NCBI RefSeq assembly: GCF_049446075.1
Contig: NZ_JBMSEB010000001.1
Span: 1,302,001 to 1,366,000, forward strand
From: Humibacter sp049446075
GTDB taxonomy: Bacteria; Actinomycetota; Actinomycetes; Actinomycetales; Microbacteriaceae
Reading direction: 5' to 3'
DNA length: 64,000 bases
The notes beneath the pieces were generated by a model. That model was not told where the DNA came from. It ran no database searches and saw nothing but the letters and a program-made list of their open reading frames with translations. Made by a program: the position numbers and the translations under genes. The first letter of the stretch is position 1; each line of letters opens with the position of its first letter. Shown here piece after piece: positions 32,801 through 40,927 of the stretch.

Positions 32801-33913
32801 ATGCCTGCGATCGCCATTCCCGAGTCACTTCTGCCTGCAGACGGCCGGTTCGGCAGCGGACCGTCGCGGGTGCGCTCAGCTCAGGTGGAGGCGCTCGTGG
32901 CCGGTCAGGCCACGCTGCTCGGCACCTCGCACAGGCAGGCTCCCGTTCGCTCCCTCGTCGGGCGCGTGCGCGATGGCCTCGAAACTCTGTTCCGCATTCC
33001 AGACGGCTACGAGGTGGTCCTCGGCAACGGCGGTTCGACGGCGTTCTGGGATGCCGCGGCATTCGGCCTCATCGAGCAGCGGTCGCAGAACCTGGTGTAC
33101 GGCGAGTTCAGCCAGAAGTTCGCGAAGGCGGCATCCGCTCCGTGGCTTCAGGCACCGCACGTGATCGAGGCGCCAGTCGGCACCCGCAGCGCACCCCAGC
33201 CGGTCGAGGGCGTGGATGTCTACGCCTGGCCGCACAACGAGACCTCCACCGGCGTGATGGCTCCTGTCACCCGCGTACACGGCGACCCGGGCGCGCTCAC
33301 TGTCATCGACGCGACGAGCGCGGCGGGCGGCGTGGACTTTCAGGCATCCGAAACGGATGTCTACTACTTCGCCCCGCAGAAGAACTTCGCCTCGGACGGC
33401 GGTCTGTGGCTCGCGCTGTTCTCACCCGCCGCCCTCGAACGCGTCGAGCGCATCGCGGCATCCGATCGCTACATCCCCGATTTCCTGAGCCTGAAACAGG
33501 CCATCGACAACTCGAGGCTCAATCAGACGCTCAATACGCCGGCGCTTGCAACACTCGTCATGCTGGAGGAGCAGGTGCGCTGGATGAACGAGAACGGCGG
33601 CCTGCAGTGGGCGTCGGCCCGAACCTCGGAGGCCTCGGGCGCGCTCTACGAGTGGGCCGATTCGGTGGAGTACGCGCATCCGTTCGTCGAGAACCCTGAG
33701 CACCGGTCCCAGGTCGTCGTGACGATCGACTTCGACGACGTGGATGCCTCGCGCATCGCATCGGTGCTGCGTGAGAACGGCATCGTCGACACCGAGCCGT
33801 ACCGCAAGCTCGGCCGCAACCAGCTTCGTGTCGCCACTTTCGCGGCGGTCGACCCGGATGACGTGCGGCAGTTGATCCGCTGCATCGAGTACGTGGTCGA
33901 GCACATCGCCTGA
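32801..33913 (+). CDS. serC: phosphoserine aminotransferase
   Basis: 370-residue class V aminotransferase of the actinobacterial SerC type, converting 3-phosphohydroxypyruvate and glutamate to phosphoserine in serine (and pyridoxine) biosynthesis. It begins IPESLLPADGRFGSGPSRVR. It has GNGGSTAFWDAA, the phosphate-binding NETSTGV, the VIDATSAAGG strand and PLP Lys194 in YFAPQKNFASDGG. The C-terminal RNQLRVATFAAVDPDDV is typical. ATG 32801 is the family start. Cytosolic; intact; diverges from the DtxR-family regulator. Confidence 0.95.
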   Translation: MPAIAIPESLLPADGRFGSGPSRVRSAQVEALVAGQATLLGTSHRQAPVRSLVGRVRDGLETLFRIPDGYEVVLGNGGSTAFWDAAAFGLIEQRSQNLVYGEFSQKFAKAASAPWLQAPHVIEAPVGTRSAPQPVEGVDVYAWPHNETSTGVMAPVTRVHGDPGALTVIDATSAAGGVDFQASETDVYYFAPQKNFASDGGLWLALFSPAALERVERIAASDRYIPDFLSLKQAIDNSRLNQTLNTPALATLVMLEEQVRWMNENGGLQWASARTSEASGALYEWADSVEYAHPFVENPEHRSQVVVTIDFDDVDASRIASVLRENGIVDTEPYRKLGRNQLRVATFAAVDPDDVRQLIRCIEYVVEHIA

Positions 33914-33935
33914 CCTGCAGGATCGAGACCACGCC

Positions 33936-34199
33936 ATGCGCCTGTGGCTGAGGGACAGCGAACGACTGCCCGACCCGCCGCCGATGAAGACCGACGACCG
34001 GGCCGCACTCGCGGTAGGCACGGTTGTGTGGTTGGTCGTCGCGGTCGTCTCGATCGTGATTTCGGAACCGCTGGGGCAGTCGGGGCACGGATGGGTCGTC
34101 GACATGGCCATCGTCGGCATCGTGCTCGGTCTGATCGGGCTGGCGTATGCCCAGGTCAGGCGATCGCGAAGCGCGCGTCGCAACGCCGAACGCCGCTAG
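33936..34199 (+). CDS. DUF2530-family small membrane protein
   Basis: 87-residue protein matching DUF2530. It has the characteristic N-terminus MRLWLRDSERLPDPPPMKTD, two transmembrane helices (about 27-47 AVGTVVWLVVAVVSIVIS and 56-76 MAIVGIVLGLIGLAYAQV) and a basic tail RRSRSARRNAERR. The family is restricted to actinobacteria and has no known function. It starts 22 bp after serC, so it may be co-transcribed with it, as is commonly seen. Confidence 0.85.
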   Translation: MRLWLRDSERLPDPPPMKTDDRAALAVGTVVWLVVAVVSIVISEPLGQSGHGWVVDMAIVGIVLGLIGLAYAQVRRSRSARRNAERR

Positions 34200-34267
34200 C
34201 CGCCCAGCTCAGGCAGGCATCGCCACCGACGGACCGGGCGCACGCACCACTGCCGTATGGACCGGCC

Positions 34268-34894
34268 TCAGCCCTCCTGCGGCTCGCCTTCGGAGGTCTC
34301 CCCATCGGGCGCCCCCTGGTCGAGAGCGACCTCCTCGGCCCCCGTGATGTCGTCGGACTCGACGTCGATGTCGTCGCCATCTGCGGCATCATCGGCGTCG
34401 TCATCGTCGAGCTCGCCACCCGCATCGTGCAGGTCGATGTCGATGCCGTCGATATCGTCATCCGCGTCGAGGTCGTCGTCTTCGTCGAGTTCCTCGTCGA
34501 GGTCGTCCGCGTCGTCCTCGGACTGCGCGTCGGATGCCTCGTCATCGGCTTCGCCCGCCGCCCGCGCCGCCTCCTGCGCGGCTTGGTACTCGGCGAGACG
34601 TTCCGACCACGGCACCCAGTCGGGAGCGAGGAGCGCCTGGTCGCCAGGGAGGAGTTCCGCCTCGAGCACCATCGGCTCGGCGTCACCGTCGACACGCGCG
34701 AGTGAGACGGTCCAACGCCACCCCGGGTAGCCGGCCATGCGGCATTCGAACAGCAGCGAGAGCACGTGTTCGCCCTCGACGACGTGGCCGATCACAGGAC
34801 CGACCGTGGACTCCGGTGTGAACTCGAGAAGGGCGGACTTGGCCAGGTCGTGCGCTGCGAGCAGCCGCTCGTCCGGTTCGGTCTGGTCAGGCAT
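34268..34894 (-). CDS. DUF3027-family protein with long acidic tail
   Basis: 208-residue protein. Residues 1-110 match actinobacterial DUF3027: ERLLAAHDLAKSALLEFTPE, the GHVVEGEHVLSLLFECRMAG segment, GYPGWRWTVSLARVDGDAEP and LAPDWVPWSERL. Residues about 125-208 are an extremely Asp/Glu-rich tail with repeats of DADDD/DDIDG type, surely disordered. Start ATG 34894 overlaps the upstream cold-shock gene by 8 bp, indicating coupling. Function unknown; the acidic tail suggests binding of basic proteins or metal ions, or DNA mimicry. Confidence 0.85.
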   Translation of the reverse strand: MPDQTEPDERLLAAHDLAKSALLEFTPESTVGPVIGHVVEGEHVLSLLFECRMAGYPGWRWTVSLARVDGDAEPMVLEAELLPGDQALLAPDWVPWSERLAEYQAAQEAARAAGEADDEASDAQSEDDADDLDEELDEDDDLDADDDIDGIDIDLHDAGGELDDDDADDAADGDDIDVESDDITGAEEVALDQGAPDGETSEGEPQEG

Positions 34895-35267
34895 CCAGAT
34901 CGTCCGCCACACGGCGCAGCACGGCCGCGATCTTTCGACCGTGTGCGGCATCCGGGTAACGCCCGCGCTTCAGGCCTGCGCCGATACCGTCGAGCAGCTT
35001 GACGAGGTCCTCAACGATGATCGCCATGTCGTCTGCCGACTTGCGATTGATCTTCGTCAGACTCGGGCGACCCTCGAGCACGCGCACCGAAAGCGCTTGA
35101 GCGCCGCGCTTGCCCTCTGCCACGCCGAACTCCAGTCGGGTTCCCGCCTTGATGACGGCTCCCTCTGGCACGGCCGATGCGTGAAGGAAGACCTCGCCAC
35201 CGCCGTCTTGAGCGATGAATCCGAAGCCCTTCTCCTCGTCGTAGAACTTGACCTTGCCGGTCGGCAT
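34887..35267 (-). CDS. cold-shock domain protein with C-terminal extension
   Basis: 126-residue RNA-binding protein. The cold-shock domain (residues 1-67) has GKVKFYDEEKGFGFIAQDGG with RNP1 (KGFGFI) and VFLHASAV (RNP2). The C-terminal roughly 60 residues (KSADDMAIIVEDLVKLLDGI and the rest) form a helical extension typical of the actinobacterial CspB-like long form. AGAGG lies 6 nt before the ATG. It overlaps the DUF3027 gene by 8 bp in the same direction, a conserved actinobacterial pair. Confidence 0.92.
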   Translation of the reverse strand: MPTGKVKFYDEEKGFGFIAQDGGGEVFLHASAVPEGAVIKAGTRLEFGVAEGKRGAQALSVRVLEGRPSLTKINRKSADDMAIIVEDLVKLLDGIGAGLKRGRYPDAAHGRKIAAVLRRVADDLDA

Positions 35268-35324
35268 GGGAGACCTCTTTCGGGGATCGGGTTTTGCTCG
35301 TGCTTTGTCAATTATCCTTGATCT

Positions 35325-35600
35325 GTGACCGACGAGACTCCCAGGCCCGCATCGCGGGTGCAGCGAACGCTCGCTTTTGTCGCGGCCGGTCTCGTGATCC
35401 TCTCGATCGTCTGCTTCTTCGTGCTGATCATCGGCACCTGGTTGGGGGCGGGACCCGACCAGGGTTCGGGCAAGGGTGTCTGGCCGACGGTCGAACTGCT
35501 GCCGCTCGCGGCGCTGCCGCTCGCCTTCGTGCTCATCATCGTGTTGCTCGTCATGAACCTCGTGGGGCGCAGCAGACAGAACCGGAAGGTCGGCCGGTAG
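35325..35600 (+). CDS. small two-helix membrane protein
   Basis: 91-residue hypothetical membrane protein. Helices are at about 15-40 (TLAFVAAGLVILSIVCFFVL) and 56-80 (LPLAALPLAFVLIIVLLVMN), with a basic C-terminus GRSRQNRKVGR. It begins at GTG 35325, divergent from the cold-shock gene. Homologous small actinobacterial proteins have been given the misleading label multidrug ATPase; no ATPase motif is present. It precedes the helicase-associated gene by 37 bp and may be co-transcribed. Confidence 0.72.
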   Translation: MTDETPRPASRVQRTLAFVAAGLVILSIVCFFVLIIGTWLGAGPDQGSGKGVWPTVELLPLAALPLAFVLIIVLLVMNLVGRSRQNRKVGR

Positions 35601-35637
35601 CGGCCGTGGAGGAGCACGTGGCGAGACCCGAGCACTC

Positions 35638-37476
35638 ATGACCAGCACGCTGTCGCTGGCCGAGCGGCTCGGCGGACTCGACGATGAGAGCCTGCACGAT
35701 CTCATCGCAGTCCGTGGACTGGCGCGTGCGCGCATCGAGGACTTCTTCGACCTCGCCGAGGCGCTCCTGGAGCCGCCGTCTGTGCAGCACGCGCTGGCCC
35801 CGCTGCCGCGCCCCGTTCTGGCCACGCTCGCCGCCGTCGTCGAATGCGGGTCGGCCGGGACGCCGAAGGCCGTGGCTGCTTGCCTGCGCACATGGGGCAC
35901 GGATGCCTCGATCGACTCCGTGCGCGAATGGCTCGACTCGCTGGTCGCCGCGTACCTCGCCGAACCCACCGACGACGGAGTCGCGCTCTACCCGGGGGTT
36001 GCCGCGCGCTTCGCCGCCTGGGTGGACGGCGATGGGATCCCGGGCACCAAGCTGGCGGCATCCGGCAAGCCGGCAGCACTGGCCAGCGTGCCCGACGTCG
36101 ACAGGAGGTTCGTGGACAGGCTCGCCGCCGAGCGTGCCTTCGTCGCGGCCGGAGCCGTCGCGGAGTTCGTGTACGAGCTGGAGCGTGAGCCGGCCAGGGA
36201 ACTGCAGAAGGGCGGCCTCGCGCTGCCGGACACGCGCCGCATCGCCGCTGCCCTCGGCGTCGAACCCGACGACGTCGCCATCGTGCACTGGCTGGCGGCG
36301 CGCTGCGGCCTGGTGGCACGGGAGGGCGCCGCCTGGCTGTCCACGAACGCGGCAGAGGCATGGGCATCGCTTTCCACACCCGAGAGGTGGGCGACGCTCG
36401 CCGCCGCATGGCTCGGGTCGGTGCCTGCAGACATCCGTCCGCTCATGGTCGAGCGTGCGAACGCGGCATGGGGCGAGGCGCTGCGCGGCTACGCCAGATG
36501 GCGCTACCCAGCAGCGGACTCCTCCCTCGACCGCCGGGTGAACGAGGTCGAGGCGCACGCCGAATTCCTTGGCATCACGGCGAACACGGCCCCGAGCACC
36601 GCGGGCGTCACGCTGCTGCAACATGGCCCGGATGCCGCCGCGGCAGTGATGCGAGCCGCCTTCCCCGCCGAGGTGGACAAGGTGTACGTGCAACACGACC
36701 TCTCCATCGTGGCACCCGGTCCGCTCATTCCCTCGTTGGATGCCCGGCTTCGCACCCTCGCCGACCCGGAGGGTACGGGCCTTGCCGCGAGCTTCCGCAT
36801 CTCGCCGTCGTCGCTGCACAGAGCCATCGCCGTCGGTGAGACGGCCCGGTCGCTGCGCGAGTTCATCGCATCCATCTCGCTGACCGGACTCCCCCAGCCC
36901 GTCGCCTACCTCATCGACGAGGCGGCGTCGCGGTACGGCCGGGTGCGTGTTCGAGCGGGCGGGCCAGGCTCCGTCGTGCATTCCGGCGACGTGGCGCTGC
37001 TCGGTGCCATCGCGGTCGACCAGTCGCTGTCCGTCCTCGGACTGCGCTCCTCCACCGACGGCGAGCTGGCGAGCAGGTTCCCGATCGACGTCGTCTACTG
37101 GGCCCTCGTCGATGCGCACTACCCGGTCGTGGCCGAGGATGCGAACGGCCACCAGCTGCGTGTGCGCCGCAGGCTCGGGCATCCGGAGCCGAAGGAGAGC
37201 ACGGATGCCGCAGAAGAGGTCGTGCGGCGGCTGAGGACCGCTGAGCGCTCAGACAGCCAGGGCGGGGCGGAGGCGTGGCTGAACCGCCAGCTCGAGTCCG
37301 CCGTTCGCTCCCGCACCGTGGTCACGGTGACGGTGGCTCTGCCTGACGGGCAGGAACACGACTACACGCTGGAGCCGACGGGCTTGGGCGGCGGACGGTT
37401 GCGTGGCAGGGACCGCGCAAGCGACATCGAGCGCACTCTGCCGGTGGCGAGCATCCGGGCAGTGCGCACGTCGTGA
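35638..37476 (+). CDS. helicase-associated (XPB/Ssl2-like N-terminal) domain protein
   Basis: 612-residue soluble protein of the actinobacterial family that accompanies XPB helicase. The N-terminus LAERLGGLDDESLHDLIAVR is followed by winged-helix-like repeats. The centre and C-terminus match the XPB/Ssl2-like helicase-associated domain (VDKVYVQHDLSIVAPGPLIP, FRISPSSLHRAIAVGETARS). There is no Walker motif, so it is a partner, not a helicase. It lies 46 bp upstream of xpb. ATG 35638 is used, although the strong GGAGGAG is 23 nt upstream and would fit a start nearer 35618 in another frame. It probably acts in DNA repair with XPB. Confidence 0.85.
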   Translation: MTSTLSLAERLGGLDDESLHDLIAVRGLARARIEDFFDLAEALLEPPSVQHALAPLPRPVLATLAAVVECGSAGTPKAVAACLRTWGTDASIDSVREWLDSLVAAYLAEPTDDGVALYPGVAARFAAWVDGDGIPGTKLAASGKPAALASVPDVDRRFVDRLAAERAFVAAGAVAEFVYELEREPARELQKGGLALPDTRRIAAALGVEPDDVAIVHWLAARCGLVAREGAAWLSTNAAEAWASLSTPERWATLAAAWLGSVPADIRPLMVERANAAWGEALRGYARWRYPAADSSLDRRVNEVEAHAEFLGITANTAPSTAGVTLLQHGPDAAAAVMRAAFPAEVDKVYVQHDLSIVAPGPLIPSLDARLRTLADPEGTGLAASFRISPSSLHRAIAVGETARSLREFIASISLTGLPQPVAYLIDEAASRYGRVRVRAGGPGSVVHSGDVALLGAIAVDQSLSVLGLRSSTDGELASRFPIDVVYWALVDAHYPVVAEDANGHQLRVRRRLGHPEPKESTDAAEEVVRRLRTAERSDSQGGAEAWLNRQLESAVRSRTVVTVTVALPDGQEHDYTLEPTGLGGGRLRGRDRASDIERTLPVASIRAVRTS

Positions 37477-37522
37477 CCTGCACTCAGCGGTAGTGCGGAG
37501 CATCGGCCTAGACTCGTTTGTT

Positions 37523-39193
37523 ATGTCTTCCGGCCCTGTGCTAGCGAATGCGGCGCCCTCCGGTCCGCTCATCGTGCAGAGCGACCGCACGGTGCTGCTC
37601 GAGGTGGCGCATCCTCAGGCAGAGGATGCCCGCCACGACCTCGCCGTGTTCGCCGAGCTCGAGCGCGCCCCCGAGCACGTGCACACCTACCGCATCACCC
37701 GACTGGGCTTGTGGAACGCGCGCGCCGCCGGGCACCAGGCATCCGACATGCTCGCCACGCTCGTGCGGTACTCGAAGTTCCCGATACCGCAGACCGTGAG
37801 CGTGGACATCCAGGAGACGGTCGCGAGGTACGGCAGGCTCGTGATCGAGCGCGACGACGACGGCGTGCTCGTTCTACGCAGCTCGGACGAGGCAGTGCTG
37901 CGCGAGGTCTCAGGCGCGAAGCGGGTGGCTCCCCTGCTTCTCGAGCGACGCGACGACGGCGCATACGTGGTTGCCGCGTGGGCGAGAGGACACCTCAAGC
38001 AGGAGCTGGTGAAGCTCGGCTGGCCGGCCGAGGACCTCGCCGGGTACTCGCCGGGCACGCCGCACGAGATCTCGCTCGACGAGACCGGCTGGCATCTGCG
38101 CGATTACCAGGCGAAGGCCGTCGACAACTTCTTCGACGGCGGCTCTGGGGTCGTCGTGCTGCCCTGCGGTGCCGGCAAGACGCTCGTGGGCGCTGGCGCC
38201 ATGGCGACGGCGAAGACGACCACGCTCATCCTCGTCACGAACACGGTCTCTGCCAGGCAGTGGCGTGACGAGCTGCTGCGCCGCACGAGCCTCACGGCGG
38301 AGGAGATCGGCGAGTATTCGGGTCAGGTCAAGGAGATCAAGCCCGTCACGATCGCCACGTACCAGATCCTGACCGCCAAGCGGAAAGGCGAGTACGCGCA
38401 CCTCAGCCTGCTCGACGCGCTCGACTGGGGTCTCATCATCTACGACGAGGTGCACCTGCTTCCCGCACCGGTGTTCAAGCTCACGGCCGAGCTGCAGGCC
38501 CGCCGGCGCCTTGGCCTGACGGCGACGCTCGTGCGCGAGGACGGCCGCGAGGGCGACGTCTTCTCGCTGATCGGGCCCAAGCGGTTCGACGCGCCGTGGA
38601 AGGAGATCGAGTCTCAGGGCTTCATCTCCCCGGCGGCGTGCTACGAGGTGCGCATCGACCTGCCGGCATCCGATCGGCTCTCCTATGCGGCAGCGGCCGA
38701 CGAGGAGCGCTACCGGCTTGCCGCCACCGCCCCGGCGAAGCTCGACGTGGTGCGAGCGCTCGTCGCGCGTCATGCGGGAGAGCGCATCCTCGTCATCGGG
38801 CAGTATCTCGATCAGATCGATGAGCTGGCGGATGCCCTCCGCGCGCCATCGCTGACCGGCGCGACTCCCGTAGACGAGCGGGAGCGCCTCTACCAGGAGT
38901 TTCGGGAGGGCACGACTCCCGTGCTCGTGGTGAGCAAGGTGGCGAACTTCTCGGTGGACCTGCCTGAGGCGACGGTGGCGATCCAGGTGAGCGGCTCTTT
39001 CGGGTCGCGCCAGGAGGAGGCGCAGCGTCTCGGTCGGCTGCTGCGTCCCAAGGAATCCGGGCTCTCCGCGAACTTCTACACGCTCGTGGCGCGCGACACC
39101 GTCGACCAGGACTTCGCGCAGAACCGTCAGCGGTTCCTCGCCGAGCAGGGCTACAGCTACACCATCGTGGACTCGGGCGACCTCGCCGCTTGA
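37523..39193 (+). CDS. XPB-type DNA repair helicase
   Basis: 556-residue superfamily 2 helicase, 3'->5' translocase of the bacterial XPB family. The N-terminal damage-recognition-like domain (1-190) precedes Walker A PCGAGKT (214-220) and the DEVH box at 308-311 (IIYDEVHLL). It also has motif III GLTATLVREDGREGD including the XPB-specific RED element, and motif VI QEEAQRLGRLLRP. ATG 37523 gives the family N-terminus. The helicase-associated partner is directly upstream. It is followed by a REP-like palindrome that separates it from the convergent reductase gene. Confidence 0.95.
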   Translation: MSSGPVLANAAPSGPLIVQSDRTVLLEVAHPQAEDARHDLAVFAELERAPEHVHTYRITRLGLWNARAAGHQASDMLATLVRYSKFPIPQTVSVDIQETVARYGRLVIERDDDGVLVLRSSDEAVLREVSGAKRVAPLLLERRDDGAYVVAAWARGHLKQELVKLGWPAEDLAGYSPGTPHEISLDETGWHLRDYQAKAVDNFFDGGSGVVVLPCGAGKTLVGAGAMATAKTTTLILVTNTVSARQWRDELLRRTSLTAEEIGEYSGQVKEIKPVTIATYQILTAKRKGEYAHLSLLDALDWGLIIYDEVHLLPAPVFKLTAELQARRRLGLTATLVREDGREGDVFSLIGPKRFDAPWKEIESQGFISPAACYEVRIDLPASDRLSYAAAADEERYRLAATAPAKLDVVRALVARHAGERILVIGQYLDQIDELADALRAPSLTGATPVDERERLYQEFREGTTPVLVVSKVANFSVDLPEATVAIQVSGSFGSRQEEAQRLGRLLRPKESGLSANFYTLVARDTVDQDFAQNRQRFLAEQGYSYTIVDSGDLAA

Positions 39194-39201
39194 TCATCGC
39201 C

Positions 39202-39236
39202 GGTTGAGTAGGCGGCGAAGCCGCCATATCGAAACC
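39202..39236. repeat. REP-like intergenic palindrome of Microbacteriaceae
   Basis: GGTTGAGTA (39202-39210), the stem GGCGGC-GAA-GCCGCC and TATCGAAACC (to 39236) form an imperfect 35-bp palindrome between two convergent genes. Interspersed repeats of this form are common between genes in Microbacteriaceae genomes; only one copy occurs here. It can also act as a bidirectional terminator. Confidence 0.65.
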
Positions 39237-39267
39237 AACCCTGCCTCGCACTCACCGCCCAGGCCGC

Positions 39268-40041
39268 TCAGCCGGCGGAAGACGCCAAATACCGCAGCAG
39301 CAGTGTGTCGTCCGAGCGCAGCACCTGGGCGAGACGCATGTCGAGCGGCAGTTGGGGGGCGCCGTCGATGATGCGCTTTCCGAGCCCGCCCTCCAGAACA
39401 GGGCTGATCGTGAGGCACAGCTCGTCCAGTGTGCGTTCGGCAGCGAACGTGCCGAACAGGTGAGGTCCGCCCTCGCAGTGCACCCGCTTCAGCCCACGCT
39501 CCGCGAGGGCTGCACGCGCCATGGCCGTTTCGACGGATGCCTCGCCGCACTCGACCACGTCGGCGACCTCGGACAGCGCATCCTTCCTCGTCTGGGATGC
39601 CGCATCGGTCGTGAGCACGACGGGCCGCACCGGGGCGTGCCTGAACACCTCGGCGCCCGGGTCGAGGTCGAGGTCGCCTGAGACGATGGCGAGGGTCGGC
39701 TGCGGCGCGAAGCCGTGCGCCACCCGCCACGACTCGGAGGCGCCATCCACTCGCATGCCGCCGTATCCCTCGACCCGCACGGTGCCCGCACCGACGAGCA
39801 CGACGTCGCACGGGCGTCGCAGGAGGGCGAAGACGCGCTTGTCCGCGGCATCCGAGAGGCCGCCGGAACGACCTGCCTGGGTCGCGGACCCGTCGATGGA
39901 CGACACGAAGTTGACCCGCACCCAGGCATCGGAGACGCCGTTCTCGTAGCCGGCGACGATCGCGTCATCGTCGAGCGTTGCCGCAGGTTCCGGCCAGAGC
40001 GCATCGATCGATGGGTCGTCCTCACTCCTCATTGACGTCAC
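39268..40041 (-). CDS. pyrimidine reductase-family protein (RibD C-terminal/dihydrofolate reductase-like)
   Basis: 257-residue reductase. The RibD_C fold is shown by WVRVNFVSSIDGSATQAGRSG, the DKRVFALLRRPCDVVLVGAG nucleotide-binding segment, GLKRVHCEGGPHLFGTFA and ELCLTISPVL. It lacks the deaminase half of RibD, so it could be a 5-amino-6-ribosylamino-uracil reductase, or substitute for dihydrofolate reductase as suspected for mycobacterial homologues. It overlaps the FolP2-like gene by 20 bp, so the two are expressed together. Start ATG 40041; ATG 40032 is nearly equal. Confidence 0.86.
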   Translation of the reverse strand: MTSMRSEDDPSIDALWPEPAATLDDDAIVAGYENGVSDAWVRVNFVSSIDGSATQAGRSGGLSDAADKRVFALLRRPCDVVLVGAGTVRVEGYGGMRVDGASESWRVAHGFAPQPTLAIVSGDLDLDPGAEVFRHAPVRPVVLTTDAASQTRKDALSEVADVVECGEASVETAMARAALAERGLKRVHCEGGPHLFGTFAAERTLDELCLTISPVLEGGLGKRIIDGAPQLPLDMRLAQVLRSDDTLLLRYLASSAG

Positions 40042-40927
40042 CCATGTTGTGCTTGAGGTACGCCGGTTCCCGCAGCCCCAGAATGGCCTCGGTCATCCGA
40101 ACTGCAGCGACCGACTCCCGCACGTTGTGCATGCGAACGATGCGCGCGCCCTGCGCGATGCAGAACACGGCGGCAGCGAGCGACCCCTCGAGCCGGTCCG
40201 CCCGCTCGACGTCGAGCGTCTCGCCTATGAAGTCCTTGTTCGACACAGCGGCGAGCGCCGGCAGGCCGATTGCAGCGATCTCGTCGAACCGTCGCGTGAG
40301 TTCCAGAGTGTGCAGGGTGTTCTTGTTCAGGTCGTGGCCCGGGTCGACCACGATGCGCGACTCGGGAACGCCGAGCGAGACCGCGAGGTCGACTCGCTCC
40401 GTGAGGAATGCCGCAACCTGCCCCACGACATCGTCGTACTGCGGTCGCGGGTACACCGAGCGCGGCTCGGCGAGGCTGTGAGTGATCACGAGTGTGGCGT
40501 CGCTGTCCGCGACCGTCTCGGCCAGGCGCGGATCGTGGATGCCCGTGGTGTCATTGATCACGTCGGCGCCGGCGACGATAGCGTGCTGCGCCACCTCCGG
40601 CTCGAACGTGTCGACGGAGATGACGACGTCCGATTCCCGGCGGAGCGCCTCGACGACCGGGACGACCCTCGCGATCTCCTCGTCGACCGGCAGCGCGGGC
40701 CCCGGCTTGAACGGCACGCCGCCGATGTCGATCCAGTCGGCGCCGTGCTCGACCGCGGTGAGGCAGGCGTGCACGGCGGCATCCAGTGCGAAGGTGGCAC
40801 CTCGGTCGTAGAAGGAGTCGGGAGTGCGATTCACGACCGCCATCACGGCGACCCGTTGGGAGAAGTCGAAGGTATGAGCGCCTATCGTGCGCTCTGGAGT
40901 TCGCAGCGGCGGCAGGTAGACGCTCAC
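40022..40927 (-). CDS. dihydropteroate synthase-like protein of the FolP2 type
   Basis: 301-residue TIM-barrel protein of the pterin-binding family. Loop 1 reads VMAVVNRTPDSFYDRGATFA, the FolP2 variant of the canonical NVTPDSFSDGG. Also present are DWIDIGGVPFKPG, VISVDTF, GADVINDTTG, DPGHDLNKN and SNKDFIGETL. Mycobacterial FolP2, with the same NRTPDSFYD and SNKD.VGETL motifs, has no demonstrated dihydropteroate synthase activity. So a role in folate synthesis is not certain, and a different pterin-related step is possible. It overlaps both operon neighbours (4 and 20 bp). Cytosolic and intact. Confidence 0.88.
   Translation of the reverse strand: MSVYLPPLRTPERTIGAHTFDFSQRVAVMAVVNRTPDSFYDRGATFALDAAVHACLTAVEHGADWIDIGGVPFKPGPALPVDEEIARVVPVVEALRRESDVVISVDTFEPEVAQHAIVAGADVINDTTGIHDPRLAETVADSDATLVITHSLAEPRSVYPRPQYDDVVGQVAAFLTERVDLAVSLGVPESRIVVDPGHDLNKNTLHTLELTRRFDEIAAIGLPALAAVSNKDFIGETLDVERADRLEGSLAAAVFCIAQGARIVRMHNVRESVAAVRMTEAILGLREPAYLKHNMGDVNEE

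Noticed and set aside
35618..35641. Seven-codon mini-ORF (GTG, MARPEHS) after a strong GGAGGAG before the helicase-associated gene
   Set aside because: Spacing from the Shine-Dalgarno is only 3 nt and the peptide is unremarkable. It may simply mean that the real start differs; not enough to call.
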